Shown: in pieces, positions 42,093-50,898 of the stretch
Numbering within the stretch: position 1 is the stretch's first letter
Layout of the letters: each line of letters starts with the position of its first letter
Source: JAZDIU01 sp043804635
GTDB lineage: Bacteria > Chloroflexota > Dehalococcoidia > Dehalococcoidales > UBA2162
DNA length: 64,000 nucleotides
Direction: 5' to 3'
NCBI GenBank assembly: GCA_043804635.1
Contig: JAZDIU010000005.1
Span: forward strand, 1-64,000
Program-made: the position numbers and the translations under genes
The notes under the pieces: generated by a model
Database searches by the model: none
What the model was told of the DNA's origin: nothing
What the model saw: the letters and a program-made list of their open reading frames with translations, nothing else

Positions 42093-42859
42093 TACTCCAC
42101 TTCCCGGTAGATTCGTTTAATACTTTTTGCCTTACCCGTCTTATCATCTATCTTGACCAGAATAGCGTTAAACATCACCTTACCCTGTCCCACATACAGC
42201 CGACTGGGTATCCCTGTCAAAAATCGATTAAGCACAGCATCAGTATCGTCGCCAATCACCGAATCGATGGGTCCGGTCATACCGATATCGGTGACATAAG
42301 CAGTCCCTCCCGACAGCACCTGGGCATCTATAGTGCCGACGTGGGTATGGGTGCCGAGCACCGCACTTACCCGACCGTCCAGATATCTCCCCATTGCCAT
42401 CTTTTCCGAGGTCGCCTCGGCGTGAAAGTCAACGATTATGATTGGCGGTCTGTCCTCAAGCTCAGCAAGCAGTTTATCCATCGCCCGGAAGGGGCAATCT
42501 AAGTTACCCATAAAAGTCCTACCGATAAGATTAACCGCCAGGACACCGTTTTTGACCAGATAGCCTCTACCGGGCACACCGGGCGGGTAATTCAGAGGGC
42601 GCAGAATCGGCATTTCACCATCCAGATAAGGCACAATCTCTTTTTGAGCCCAGATATGATTGCCGGAAGTCAGCACATCAGCACCGCTAAGGATTAGTTC
42701 TCTGGCTGTATCCGGCGTCAAACCCACCCCGCCGGCAACATTCTCACCGTTAGCCACCACCATTTGAAAGTTATATTCTTCTCTTAAACCAGGCAGAAGT
42801 TCGGTTACAGCTTGCCGCCCGGGTTTACCGATGATATCGCCAATTGACAGGATTAACAT
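42092..42859 (-). CDS. ymdB: YmdB-type metallophosphoesterase (TIGR00282)
   Basis: A 255-residue calcineurin-like protein. The N-terminal ILSIGDIIGKPGR and VVANGENVAGGVGLTP, then LTSGNHIWAQKE, VDFHAEATSEK and VLGTHTHVGTID, are the metal-binding motifs of the YmdB family, whose members hydrolyse 2',3'-cyclic AMP and affect global gene expression. I chose ATG 42859; a TTG six bases earlier gives two extra residues. It lies 54 bases behind rny, a pairing conserved in many bacteria, and overlaps the following PHP gene by one base. Confidence 0.93.
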   Translation of the reverse strand: MLILSIGDIIGKPGRQAVTELLPGLREEYNFQMVVANGENVAGGVGLTPDTARELILSGADVLTSGNHIWAQKEIVPYLDGEMPILRPLNYPPGVPGRGYLVKNGVLAVNLIGRTFMGNLDCPFRAMDKLLAELEDRPPIIIVDFHAEATSEKMAMGRYLDGRVSAVLGTHTHVGTIDAQVLSGGTAYVTDIGMTGPIDSVIGDDTDAVLNRFLTGIPSRLYVGQGKVMFNAILVKIDDKTGKAKSIKRIYREVE

Positions 42860-42919
42860 TACCAACCAACCTCTGTCCTTATATTTTAAACCCCATCACC
42901 TTTATCCTCTATGCAAGTC

Positions 42920-44464
42920 TTATTTTGCGTAGTTTACGGCTCTGGTCTCTCTAAGAACGGTAACCTTTATTTGTCCCGGATACTCCATCCCCTCTTCTAT
43001 CTTCTTGGCGATGTCCCGGGCAAGCCTCATTGCTCCCAGGTCGTCAATCTCTTCCGGTTTAACCAGAATACGGACTTCACGCCCGGCTTGAATGGCAAAG
43101 GACTTTTCAACTCCCTTGAAGCTATTAGCGATGTCTTCCAATGCCTTCAGCCGTTTTAAGTAACTCTCTAATGGCTCGCGCCTAGCACCTGGCCGAGCAC
43201 TGCTTATGGCATCGGCCGCCGCAATAATATAGCCCCAGATACTGGTATTAGACGTCTCCAGGTGGTGTTCGGAGATACCCTGAATAACCTCAGCCGACTT
43301 TTCCCATTGCTTAACCAGGTCGGTCCCGATGGACGCATGAGTTCCCTCGACCTCCCTGTCTACTGCTTTTCCAAGGTCATGAAGTAAACCGGCTTTCTTA
43401 GCTATGGCAACATTAGCACCCAATTCGGAGGCGAGCATTCCCGCCAGATAAGCAACTTCAGTGCTATGGGCTAAGACATTCTGACCGTAGCTGGTCCGGT
43501 ATTTAAGACGGCCTAATAACTTAATCAGTTCCGGATGCAATCCCTGCACCCCAACCTGATAGGCTGCTTGTTCACCGGCGCGGTGCATTTCTGCTTCTAC
43601 TTCTTCTTTAGTCTTAGCCACTGTCTCTTCGATGCGAGCCGGATGTATACGGCCGTCGAGGATAAGTTTATTTAACGCCAGGCGGGCTATTTCCCGCCGT
43701 ACCGGGTCGAAGCTGGAAAGAGTCACCGCCTCCGGAGTATCATCGATAATCAAATCGACACCGGTAGCCTGCTCAAGTGCCCTGATATTACGTCCTTCCC
43801 TACCGATAAGCCGGCCCTTCATCTCATCGCTGGGCAGTGGTACACTGGATACCGTTGTCTCAGCAACCACCTCCGAGGCAGAACGCTGAATAGCTATGGA
43901 TAAAATCTCCTGAGTTTTCTTAGAAAAATCTTCCTTCAGCTCAGCTTCCCAACTCCGCAGCCGTCTTGATGCCTCTTCTTTTAGCTCAGATTCTACTTTT
44001 TGAAAAAGCACCTGTTTCGCCTCAGTGCTGGACATACCTGAAACCACCTCTAGCTGCTTCAACTCCCTGTCTTTAGCCACGGTAAGTTCTGCCCGAATCG
44101 CATCTATGCTCTTCTCTTTATTAATCAGGTTCTTTTCCCTCTGCTCGACAGAGTCCAACTTGCGTTCCATGTTCTCCGACCTTGAGGAAAGCCGGTTCTC
44201 AGAACGCTGCAGCTCGGCCTTCCGCTCGCGGTATTCGGCTTCATTAGCTGCCCTGGTTTTTTCTATTTCGGCTTTCGCTTCGCTAAGGACTTTCTTTGCT
44301 TCCTCTCTGGCCTCAGCAATCGTTCTGACTGCTTTTCTCTGAGAAGCCCGAATCTGACGATTGACGGACATTCTCCGGAAGAAAAAAACGACCAACCCAC
44401 CCAAGACCACCCCGATAATAAGGCTGGACATGTAAAGTATTAAAAAGTTTATATTTCCAGACAA
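42920..44464 (-). CDS. rny: Ribonuclease Y
   Basis: The endoribonuclease that starts mRNA decay in many bacteria without RNase E. It has 514 residues: one N-terminal membrane helix (about 5-27), a charged coiled coil to about residue 200, a KH domain (KGRLIGREGRNIRALEQATGVD) and an HD domain with LLHDLGKAVDREVEGTHA. KDRELKQLEVVSGMSSTEAKQ and the C-terminal YPGQIKVTVLRE are family marks. Translation starts with TTG after GGGGAGGTG. Four bases separate it from recX, so rny is the third gene after recA. Confidence 0.96.
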   Translation of the reverse strand: MSGNINFLILYMSSLIIGVVLGGLVVFFFRRMSVNRQIRASQRKAVRTIAEAREEAKKVLSEAKAEIEKTRAANEAEYRERKAELQRSENRLSSRSENMERKLDSVEQREKNLINKEKSIDAIRAELTVAKDRELKQLEVVSGMSSTEAKQVLFQKVESELKEEASRRLRSWEAELKEDFSKKTQEILSIAIQRSASEVVAETTVSSVPLPSDEMKGRLIGREGRNIRALEQATGVDLIIDDTPEAVTLSSFDPVRREIARLALNKLILDGRIHPARIEETVAKTKEEVEAEMHRAGEQAAYQVGVQGLHPELIKLLGRLKYRTSYGQNVLAHSTEVAYLAGMLASELGANVAIAKKAGLLHDLGKAVDREVEGTHASIGTDLVKQWEKSAEVIQGISEHHLETSNTSIWGYIIAAADAISSARPGARREPLESYLKRLKALEDIANSFKGVEKSFAIQAGREVRILVKPEEIDDLGAMRLARDIAKKIEEGMEYPGQIKVTVLRETRAVNYAK

Positions 44465-44468
44465 TTTT

Positions 44469-45056
44469 TCACCTCCCCGATTCTTGCCATAACCGCTCTA
44501 CAGTGCGGTCTATCACTTCGTAACTAAACCCTCGCCTTTTCAAATAGTCACCCAGGCGACGACGATAACTTTCATAATCTAAGCCTGATAAGCTTCTGGC
44601 TTTACCAGTGGCTATCCGATAGGCATTTTCCTCGTCATCGATTAGTCCTACCGCTTCTTCGACGATTTCACCGGCGATACCCTTTTTCTTAAGTTCTAAT
44701 TTAGTCAACCACCGACTCCGCGGATTGAACGACTCACGGTTATCAACCCAGAACCGGGCAAAAGCCATATCGTTCACCAGTCCTTGCTGTTTTAATTTGG
44801 CTATTACCGCTTCACGGGTATCGCTATCAAAACCTCGCTGACTCAGTTTCACCTTAAGCTCAGCCTCGCTATTAGGCCGGTGAATTAAATAACGGCTTGC
44901 TACTTTTAAGCAACGCTGAAAATCTGTTTTGAGCTGCCCACTTTCGTTTCCGGATAGAGCTCCAGCCTTCCTCTCCATACTGAAGGCAACATTGCCATCC
45001 ACAGCGATATTCAACCGCTTCCCCCTCTCACTTCGGAAGGTAGTAACCTTTGCCAT
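44469..45056 (-). CDS. recX: Regulatory protein RecX
   Basis: A 195-residue helical protein that limits RecA filament growth. RYLIHRPNSEAELKVKLSQRGFD, GLVNDMAFARFWVDNRESFNPRSRWLTKLELKKKGI and GDYLKRRGFSYEVI are the three RecX repeats. I selected ATG 45056, since a TTG at 45074 would fall inside the U-run of a terminator located between recA and recX. GTGGCGAA precedes the ATG. The gene is downstream of recA, as in many bacteria. Confidence 0.92.
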   Translation of the reverse strand: MAKVTTFRSERGKRLNIAVDGNVAFSMERKAGALSGNESGQLKTDFQRCLKVASRYLIHRPNSEAELKVKLSQRGFDSDTREAVIAKLKQQGLVNDMAFARFWVDNRESFNPRSRWLTKLELKKKGIAGEIVEEAVGLIDDEENAYRIATGKARSLSGLDYESYRRRLGDYLKRRGFSYEVIDRTVERLWQESGR

Positions 45057-45071
45057 TTTTTCGCCACTAAA

Positions 45072-45097
45072 CAAAAAACTGAAGCTATTAGCCTCAG
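45072..45097 (-). terminator. Intrinsic terminator between recA and recX
   Basis: CTGAGGC and GCTTCAG (45097-45079 read on the minus strand) form a stem of seven pairs with one G-U, then TTTTTTG. It is 42 bases beyond the recA stop. Partial read-through would keep RecX at lower levels than RecA. Confidence 0.7.
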
Positions 45098-45138
45098 CTT
45101 TCTCGGACCTTATTTTTTTTATCCAGCCGGCGATTAAC

Positions 45139-46149
45139 TTATTCGCTGGCTACAGGACGAACGGCATTAGCTGAGGCTCTAATTTTTTCTTCGATTTCTC
45201 CGGCAAGTTCGGAATGTTCCAGCAGGTACTGCCTGACGTTCTCCTTACCCTGCCCCAGGCGGGTATTACCATAGGAGAAAAAGGCACCGGACTTAGAAAC
45301 TAGCCCCAGCTCAACACCCAAATCAAGGAGGTTACCCTCACGGCTGATACCGTGGTCGAACATTATGTCGAATTCCGCACTTCTGAAGGGAGGCGCTACC
45401 TTATTCTTCACTACCCTGGCTTTAACATGACTGCCTATGATTTGTTCTCCCTGTTTGATAGTCTCGGCACGCCGTAACTCGATTCTGACCGAGCTATAGA
45501 ACTTTAAAGCCCGGCCACCCGGCGTTACCTCAGGGTTACCGAATACGATACCGACTTTTTCTCTAAGCTGATTGATGAATATTACCGCCGTCCCTGTCTT
45601 GCCAATGGCTGCCGCCAGCTTCCTCAAGGCTTGCGACATCAGACGTGCTTGAAGTGCAACGTGGGTATCCCCCATCTCCCCTTCAATTTCAGCCTGGGGC
45701 ACCAGAGCAGCAACGCTATCGATGATTATTACATCGACGGCTCCGCTCCTGACCAGCGCCTCGGTGATTTCCAGAGCCTGCTCCCCGGTATCCGGCTGAG
45801 AAATGAGCATATCATCCACATCGACCCCGCAGCGTTTAGCATAAGCAGGGTCCAAGGCATGCTCGACATCGATATATGCTGTGTTTCCCCCAGCTTTCTG
45901 GGCTTCAGCCAGAACGTGTAAAGCCAGTGTGGTCTTACCTGAAGACTCCGGACCGAATATTTCAGAGATGCGCCCCTTGGGAATTCCACCTACCCCAAGA
46001 GCCAGGTCTAGAGAGAGTGCTCCGCTGGGAATAACATCCACCGGCGTTCTTGCCGCTGTTTCTCCCAGCTTCATTATTGAGCCTTTGCCAAACTTCTTCT
46101 CGATTTGGCCTATGGCTAGTTCAAGCGCTTTACCTTTTTCTGTGGTCAT
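45139..46149 (-). CDS. recA: Recombinase RecA
   Basis: A 336-residue homologous recombination ATPase. Walker A is GPESSGKTT (66-74), MAW-like stretches are present (GRALKFYSSVRIELRR), and VIIIDSVAALVPQAEIEGEMGD is the Walker B and L1 region. The DNA-binding loop 2 FINQLREKVGIVFGNPEVTPGG is intact. The C-terminus is short and lacks the acidic tail of proteobacterial RecA. It starts at ATG 46149 with AAAGGCGG before it. Promoter and probable LexA site are at 46331-46359, so this is the first gene of a recA-recX-rny-ymdB run. Confidence 0.97.
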   Translation of the reverse strand: MTTEKGKALELAIGQIEKKFGKGSIMKLGETAARTPVDVIPSGALSLDLALGVGGIPKGRISEIFGPESSGKTTLALHVLAEAQKAGGNTAYIDVEHALDPAYAKRCGVDVDDMLISQPDTGEQALEITEALVRSGAVDVIIIDSVAALVPQAEIEGEMGDTHVALQARLMSQALRKLAAAIGKTGTAVIFINQLREKVGIVFGNPEVTPGGRALKFYSSVRIELRRAETIKQGEQIIGSHVKARVVKNKVAPPFRSAEFDIMFDHGISREGNLLDLGVELGLVSKSGAFFSYGNTRLGQGKENVRQYLLEHSELAGEIEEKIRASANAVRPVASE

Positions 46150-46330
46150 TTCCGCCTTTCGCCATATAATAACATAAGTAATTTATTTAAACAAGTAAGC
46201 AATAACGTTATTCGTTTTCGTTTTTTACAAAAATTTTATTTTTCAGGAAACTAATCTTAATAAGAGATAAAAATATGTTTCTCGTTTCGTTCGACTTGCC
46301 CAAGACAAGTCTTTTCTTATCACAAGTTAA

Positions 46331-46359
46331 ATAATAGCACGTATGTTCTTTATTGTCAA
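46331..46359 (-). promoter_or_regulatory. recA promoter with embedded LexA-like SOS box
   Basis: On the minus strand TTGACA (46359-46354), 17 bases, TATTAT (46336-46331) with TGC before the -10. Between them lies GAAC-ATAC-GTGC (46348-46337), one base off the Gram-positive LexA pattern GAAC-N4-GTTC. The leader to recA is about 175 bases. A second weaker promoter (TTGTTT-17-TATTAT, 46194-46166) is possible. The rest of the 46150-46554 gap contains the repeat at 46386 and no other feature I can support. Confidence 0.6.
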
Positions 46360-46385
46360 TAGGGTTTTGTCGCTTTTTGGAAAAA

Positions 46386-46430
46386 GTTGTAACCTCACCC
46401 CCTGCCCCCCTCTAAAATGTGCCCCTCTTA
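46386..46430 (+). repeat. Dispersed repeat, partial copy
   Basis: GTTGTAACCTCACCCCCTGC and the trailing GCCCCTCTTAA match the two ends of the double-palindrome element; the hairpin arms in between are decayed. It lies between the recA promoter and the LVIVD gene. Confidence 0.5.
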
Positions 46431-46554
46431 ATATCCGACTCTTTTGACCCGATGACTTCCAACCAATGTCTTTTCTTTGCAACTTCTGATAAAATACAGC
46501 CGTAATAAACGAAATGAATGGCAATAACGTTGGAAAAGGAGGATTAAGCAGAAA

Positions 46555-47826
46555 ATGCCGTCTTCCAATGTAGAAAAGCAGCACGTGAACTTAATTGGCT
46601 ACAATGATTTGCAGGGTCGTGATAGCTTACAGGTAACCTGTAAAGGCAACTGGGTTTATATCGGGCACCATAATGGGGAGGAATATAACCCATTAACTCG
46701 CAAGCGGGAATGGAACGGAACGAGCATAATTAGCATTTCCGATCCGGCTAAGCCCACGTTAGTCTCTCATATTCCTAATGTTGAAAGTACAAACAGCCGG
46801 GCGGTCCATGTGGTTTACAACTTCTATGACGGGAACGACTATCTGATTCGGAACCACGAGACAAAAACAGTATGGAAATTCGAGGTCTTTAAGATTACCG
46901 ACAGGGCGAACCCGATTAAGATTTCCGAGGTCACATCGACGCCTGCTGGATTACTAACTCTGACCCATAAAGGCTGGTGGGATGTATCTACGGGCTTATT
47001 CTTCGGCGCCATAAATGAGCCGGGGTTTAGAAAAGGCGGCCATATGGCAATCTGGGATTTGGCGAACCCCTACAATCCAAAATACGTATGCAGCCACTGG
47101 CTTCCCGGCCAAAAGCTGACGGAACCCGATTCGGGTATCCAAATGATGCTGCACCATCCGGTAGTGGACATGCCGAACAAGAGAGTCTATTACGGGTATC
47201 ATGAGGGCGGTAACGTAGCCGTTGTGGATATTAATGATATACATAACCCGAAGACCATCCTTAATATAAGCATCGAACCACCTTTCAGGGGTCCTCATAC
47301 GGCAATGCCTTTCTTCGGCGTGCATACTCCTGATTTTACTCCCGGGTTTGGCGATGTCAGAGACTTCATCGTTGTCTGTAATGAGGCTTCCGACGGGAAG
47401 TGGCAATGCGAAGAAGTTAGAACACTATTGCTTATGCTCGATGTGACTTCATGGAACAATCCGATTTTTGTAGATACATTCAGAGTTCCGGAGGCGCAGG
47501 GCAACTTCTGCCAGAGAGGCGGCCGTTTTGGTCCGCACCAGTTCGCCGAAACAAAGGACGGTAACTTATACTCACCAAAAGACAATAATAACCTTCTCTA
47601 TGTCGCTTATTTCAACGCAGGGTTAAGAGTACTCGACCTTTCCGACCCGTTCAATATGAAAGAAGTAGGGTATTACATCCCTGAGACAACCGAAATTACC
47701 AAGAAACGGGGTAAGGTGGTAATCCAGACTAACGACGTCGATATCGACTACAGAGGCTTAGCTTGTATCTCCGACCGTGCCGGAACCGGCCTACACGTGC
47801 TGCAATTCGCCCACACCAATAAATAA
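46555..47826 (+). CDS. LVIVD-repeat beta-propeller protein
   Basis: A 423-residue protein made mainly of LVIVD repeats, blades of the form VxIxDISDPxxPxxV: IISISDPAKPTLVSH, VFKITDRANPIKISEV, MAIWDLANPYNPKYV, VAVVDINDIHNPKTI, LLMLDVTSWNNPIFV and LRVLDLSDPFNMKEVG. This suggests a seven-bladed propeller. I see no signal peptide, so the protein is likely cytoplasmic. A His-rich part (HHPVVDMPNKRVYYGYHEGG, FFGVHTPD) could bind a metal. GGAGG lies about 12 bases from the ATG. It is transcribed away from recA and leads into two hotdog-fold genes. Its activity is unknown. Confidence 0.85.
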   Translation: MPSSNVEKQHVNLIGYNDLQGRDSLQVTCKGNWVYIGHHNGEEYNPLTRKREWNGTSIISISDPAKPTLVSHIPNVESTNSRAVHVVYNFYDGNDYLIRNHETKTVWKFEVFKITDRANPIKISEVTSTPAGLLTLTHKGWWDVSTGLFFGAINEPGFRKGGHMAIWDLANPYNPKYVCSHWLPGQKLTEPDSGIQMMLHHPVVDMPNKRVYYGYHEGGNVAVVDINDIHNPKTILNISIEPPFRGPHTAMPFFGVHTPDFTPGFGDVRDFIVVCNEASDGKWQCEEVRTLLLMLDVTSWNNPIFVDTFRVPEAQGNFCQRGGRFGPHQFAETKDGNLYSPKDNNNLLYVAYFNAGLRVLDLSDPFNMKEVGYYIPETTEITKKRGKVVIQTNDVDIDYRGLACISDRAGTGLHVLQFAHTNK

Positions 47827-47845
47827 AGGGAACACAGCTAAAACG

Positions 47846-48244
47846 ATGAAGCGTGAATATAGTCAAATACAACCGGGTGATGAATTACCTGCCGCCAGTT
47901 ACAAACTCGACTCCTCTATGGTTGCCGATTATATTAAGGCAGTCGAGGAAACCGGCGACATTTATGTTAATAGCGGACTGGTCCCACCTACGGCAATCGC
48001 CGCCTATGCTATAAAAGCACTAACCCAGGTTTTTACCGTTCCACCTGGGACAGTCCATACCTCCCAATCGCTAGAATTTCTGGACACCTTGAATGTCGGC
48101 GAAACTATCACCTGTCAAGCACAGGTGAACCGGAAGCAAGAGCGCGGTCGATTCCGCTTTTTGACTATAGACCTTATTGTATCGAACCAGGACAAGAGGA
48201 AAGTAATGACCGGTAAGACTAGCTTCGTCTTACCGGAGGTATAG
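47846..48244 (+). CDS. MaoC-like hotdog-fold protein (N-terminal dehydratase half)
   Basis: A 132-residue hotdog protein. The N-terminal part (IQPGDELPAASYKLDSSMVADYIKAVEETGDIY) and GLVPPTAIAAYAIKALTQVF match the non-catalytic half of MaoC/HTD2-like dehydratases, in which the active Asp-His pair is missing. The following gene encodes the complementary catalytic half, so the two probably form a heteromeric (R)-specific enoyl-CoA hydratase or 3-hydroxyacyl dehydratase. I place the start at ATG 47846, 20 bases past the LVIVD stop, where AAAGGG lies upstream; the frame is open earlier, but inside the LVIVD gene. Confidence 0.82.
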   Translation: MKREYSQIQPGDELPAASYKLDSSMVADYIKAVEETGDIYVNSGLVPPTAIAAYAIKALTQVFTVPPGTVHTSQSLEFLDTLNVGETITCQAQVNRKQERGRFRFLTIDLIVSNQDKRKVMTGKTSFVLPEV

Positions 48245-48247
48245 AAT

Positions 48248-48685
48248 ATGGCTGAAGTGACAGGAATACTATTATCTCAACTGAACGAGGGAACCAAACT
48301 TCCTGAAATAAAAAGACCGGTTACTCAGGAGAAGGTTAGACTTTACGCCGAAGCCAGCGGCGATTTCAACCCCATCCATATCGATGAGGATTTTGCTAAG
48401 AAGACACCTCTAGGCGGGACGATTGCTCACGGGATGCTCGTTTTAGCCTACGTTTCGCATATGCTGACGGTTGCCTTCGGCAAAAGCTGGCTTAACAGCG
48501 GGAAGCTCGATGTAAGATTCAGAAACCCCGCCCGGATGGGAGATGTCTTAAACTCTAGTGGAAAAATAACCAGGGTTGAGCGCCAAGATAATGAAACACT
48601 GGTTACCTGCGAAATACTTTGCCGGAACCAGAAGGGTGAAGCGGTGATTAGTGGGGGAGCGAGCGTAAAACTAAATCCGAAATAG
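48248..48685 (+). CDS. MaoC-family (R)-hydratase, catalytic subunit
   Basis: A 145-residue hotdog protein with the hydratase motif SGDFNPIHIDEDFAKKTPLGGTIAHGML, carrying the catalytic Asp and His. It should hydrate 2-enoyl-CoA to (R)-3-hydroxyacyl-CoA, or act in the reverse direction. GGAGG precedes the ATG, and three bases separate it from the companion gene. The pair resembles the two-gene MaoC-like systems of actinobacteria and Chloroflexi. A strong bidirectional terminator follows. Confidence 0.9.
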   Translation: MAEVTGILLSQLNEGTKLPEIKRPVTQEKVRLYAEASGDFNPIHIDEDFAKKTPLGGTIAHGMLVLAYVSHMLTVAFGKSWLNSGKLDVRFRNPARMGDVLNSSGKITRVERQDNETLVTCEILCRNQKGEAVISGGASVKLNPK

Positions 48686-48692
48686 GCTAATT

Positions 48693-48735
48693 GCGAAAAA
48701 GAATTATGAATTCTTAAATCATAATTCTTTTTCGC
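48693..48735. terminator. Bidirectional terminator between MaoC gene and nadB
   Basis: A perfect 17-base stem (48693-48709 with 48719-48735, GCGAAAAAGAATTATGA and its complement) with a nine-base loop; A-rich and T-rich arms face both convergent genes. Confidence 0.85.
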
Positions 48736-48744
48736 GGAATGCAA

Positions 48745-50280
48745 TCACCTGGTAAAGATTATATGGCGCTGCCATTCGGGGGAATTTTGTGGAAAATCCG
48801 AGCGGAAATGAGCGCCGCGGCTCTCCTCTCTGATAAGAGCCGCTTCGGTCATCAGCCGGCCAGCGAGCACCAGATTATTCAGCTCCCCGGAGGGACGGTC
48901 CTTGGATGGCCGCAGGCGTCTCTGCCAGCCAGCCAGAATATCGGCCGTTTCAGTCAAGTCTTGCCCTTTGCGGATAATTCCGACCTTGTCCCAGAGGAGC
49001 TGCTGCAGCGACGCTAAGCTGGGCCGCGGCACCAATTTTGTTGTCTTTCGTTCAGGCAGCAAAAAATATGACTTATTCTTTGTCACTGGTGGTGTGGAAT
49101 TATCACCTTGACTTGTTTTTTCCACGATTCTTTTGCTGAATACCACCGCCTCAAGAAGTGAATTAGAAGCCAGCCGGTTAGCGCCGTGAACACCGGTACA
49201 GGCGGTCTCTCCGGAAGCATAAAGTCCGGCAATATTCGTTTCACCCCAGGTATTCACCTTGACGCCACCAATCATATAATGGGCAGCCGGGGCTACCGGT
49301 ATCTGCTCCCTGGTAATGTCCAACCCGTGGTCCAGGCAAAAGCGGTAGATATGGGGAAAGCGAGTGGTAATAATATTGGGCGGCAGGTGGGTTACGTCGA
49401 GGAAGACTTTATCCGAACCTGTCTTCGCCATCTCGCGCCATATACTGCGGGCAACAATATCCCGCGGCGCTAAATCGGCATTATGGGCGTAATCCGGCAT
49501 AAAGCGATAGCCGTCGATATTGCGTAAGACTCCGCCTTCGCCTCTGACTGCCTCCGAAATAAGAAAAGGAGTTACCCCGGGAAGATGGAGAGCAGTGGGA
49601 TGAAACTGGAAGAACTCCATATCGATAATTTCAGCCCCGGTACTGTAGGCTAAAGCGATGCCGTCGCCGGTAGCCACATCTGAATTAGTATTAAATTTGA
49701 ATAATTGTCCGGCGCCTCCGGTAGCGAGAATCAAGAAACGGCATCCGAATTCTTCGGTAGAACCAGTGCGGCAGTCCAAGACTTTTAGACCGCTAACCTT
49801 CCTCTTTTCCACGACGATTTCTAGCGACATAGAGTCTTCAAGGACCGGGATTCTAGCGGCGCGGACCTGGTTGCTCAAAGTAACTTCGATGTGTTCACCC
49901 GTAGCATCGCCCCCGGCGTGAAGTATGCGGGGCACGCTATGAGCGGCTTCTCTAGTGAGGGCAATCTCCCCGTTTACAGTATCGAAGGGGACACCGAGTT
50001 TAACTAGCTCACTGATACCTGCAGGGGCTTCGTTGACCAGAACGCGGACGGCTTCTTCATCACACAGACCATCCCCAGCGGCTACGGTATCTTTGAAGTG
50101 AAGCTCAAGCGAATCGTTCCTACCTACCGGAGCGGCAATACCGCCCTGAGCGTACTTGGTGTTGGTATCTTCAATGGAACCTTTGGTTACGATGAGCACG
50201 CTGCCGTGCTCTTTAGCCAGGAGGGCGGTATAGAGACCGGCAATACCACTGCCGACCACTATATAGTCGAACCGCCTCAT
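48745..50280 (-). CDS. nadB: L-aspartate oxidase
   Basis: A 511-residue FAD enzyme that oxidises aspartate to iminoaspartate for NAD synthesis; in anaerobes it can use fumarate as acceptor. The FAD motif is VVGSGIAGLYTALLAKEHGSVLIVTKG, followed by DTNTKYAQGGIAAP. The substrate region has EFFQFHPTALHLPG, FLISEAVRGEGG, and HGANRLASNSLLEAVVFSKR near the C-terminus. Apart from a shortened loop, it is of family length. It overlaps the fumarase beta gene by four bases. The rest of NAD synthesis (nadA, nadC) is not in the window. A fumarate-linked role fits the C4 cluster. Confidence 0.93.
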   Translation of the reverse strand: MRRFDYIVVGSGIAGLYTALLAKEHGSVLIVTKGSIEDTNTKYAQGGIAAPVGRNDSLELHFKDTVAAGDGLCDEEAVRVLVNEAPAGISELVKLGVPFDTVNGEIALTREAAHSVPRILHAGGDATGEHIEVTLSNQVRAARIPVLEDSMSLEIVVEKRKVSGLKVLDCRTGSTEEFGCRFLILATGGAGQLFKFNTNSDVATGDGIALAYSTGAEIIDMEFFQFHPTALHLPGVTPFLISEAVRGEGGVLRNIDGYRFMPDYAHNADLAPRDIVARSIWREMAKTGSDKVFLDVTHLPPNIITTRFPHIYRFCLDHGLDITREQIPVAPAAHYMIGGVKVNTWGETNIAGLYASGETACTGVHGANRLASNSLLEAVVFSKRIVEKTSQGDNSTPPVTKNKSYFLLPERKTTKLVPRPSLASLQQLLWDKVGIIRKGQDLTETADILAGWQRRLRPSKDRPSGELNNLVLAGRLMTEAALIREESRGAHFRSDFPQNSPEWQRHIIFTR

Positions 50281-50831
50281 TCGGTTCTCCGGTATTTCGC
50301 CTTCCCTTCCTCATAGAGGTCGCCGCCGTAGATATCATTTATTACCATTACCGGAAAATTTTCCACCTCCAGGCGGAGGACGGCTTCAGCACCAAGCTCT
50401 TCATAGGCGACTACCTGCGATTTCTTAATACTTTTGGAGATGAGGGCGCCGGCGCCCCCAGTAGCCGCCATATATACAGCTTTGTATTTCTTAATAGCGT
50501 CTTTTACTGCCTGGGTGCGGACGCCTTTACCAATCATCCCCTTAAGTCCCTCAGCCATAAGGCGGGGCGAATAAGAGTCCATACGACCGCTGGTGGTGGG
50601 ACCTGACGAACCAATGACCTTGCCTGGTTTCGCCGGGGCGGGCCCCATATAGTAAACAGTCTGCCCCTTGATATCGAAGGGTAAAGGCTTACCTTTGTCG
50701 AGGCCTTCGACCATTCTTTTATGAGCGGCATCACGGGCGACATACATCACGCCTGTGAGCAAAAGGCTGTCTCCGGCTTTTAAGTCTTTTATCGTTTCAT
50801 CGGTAAGCGGTAATTTAACATTTTTAGGCAT
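50277..50831 (-). CDS. fumB: Fumarate hydratase class I, beta subunit
   Basis: A 184-residue protein equal to the C-terminal domain of class I fumarases. LKAGDSLLLTGVMYVARDAAHKRM, YMGPAPAKPGKVIGSSGPTTSGRMD and YKAVYMAATGGAGALISKSIKK are diagnostic. Together with the alpha subunit at 55056-55901 it makes an oxygen-sensitive iron-sulfur fumarase interconverting fumarate and malate. The subunit genes, normally adjacent, are split here by about 4.2 kb. AGGAGC precedes ATG 50831. The symbol is used in the two-subunit sense, not the E. coli fumB sense. Confidence 0.93.
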   Translation of the reverse strand: MPKNVKLPLTDETIKDLKAGDSLLLTGVMYVARDAAHKRMVEGLDKGKPLPFDIKGQTVYYMGPAPAKPGKVIGSSGPTTSGRMDSYSPRLMAEGLKGMIGKGVRTQAVKDAIKKYKAVYMAATGGAGALISKSIKKSQVVAYEELGAEAVLRLEVENFPVMVINDIYGGDLYEEGKAKYRRTE

Positions 50832-50841
50832 TTTATGCTCC

Positions 50842-50881
50842 TATTCACCCTCACCTTTATCCTCTCCCCTCAATGGAGAGG
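50842..50881 (+). repeat. Dispersed repeat next to fumB, left copy
   Basis: A 40-base element starting TATTCACCCTCACC and ending CCTCTCC/GGAGAGG (hairpin 50861-50881). An inverted copy at 54941-54980 differs at two positions. The pair flanks the acd-fdx-sdhAB block. Confidence 0.8.
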
Positions 50882-50898
50882 AGATTAATTTGAATATT

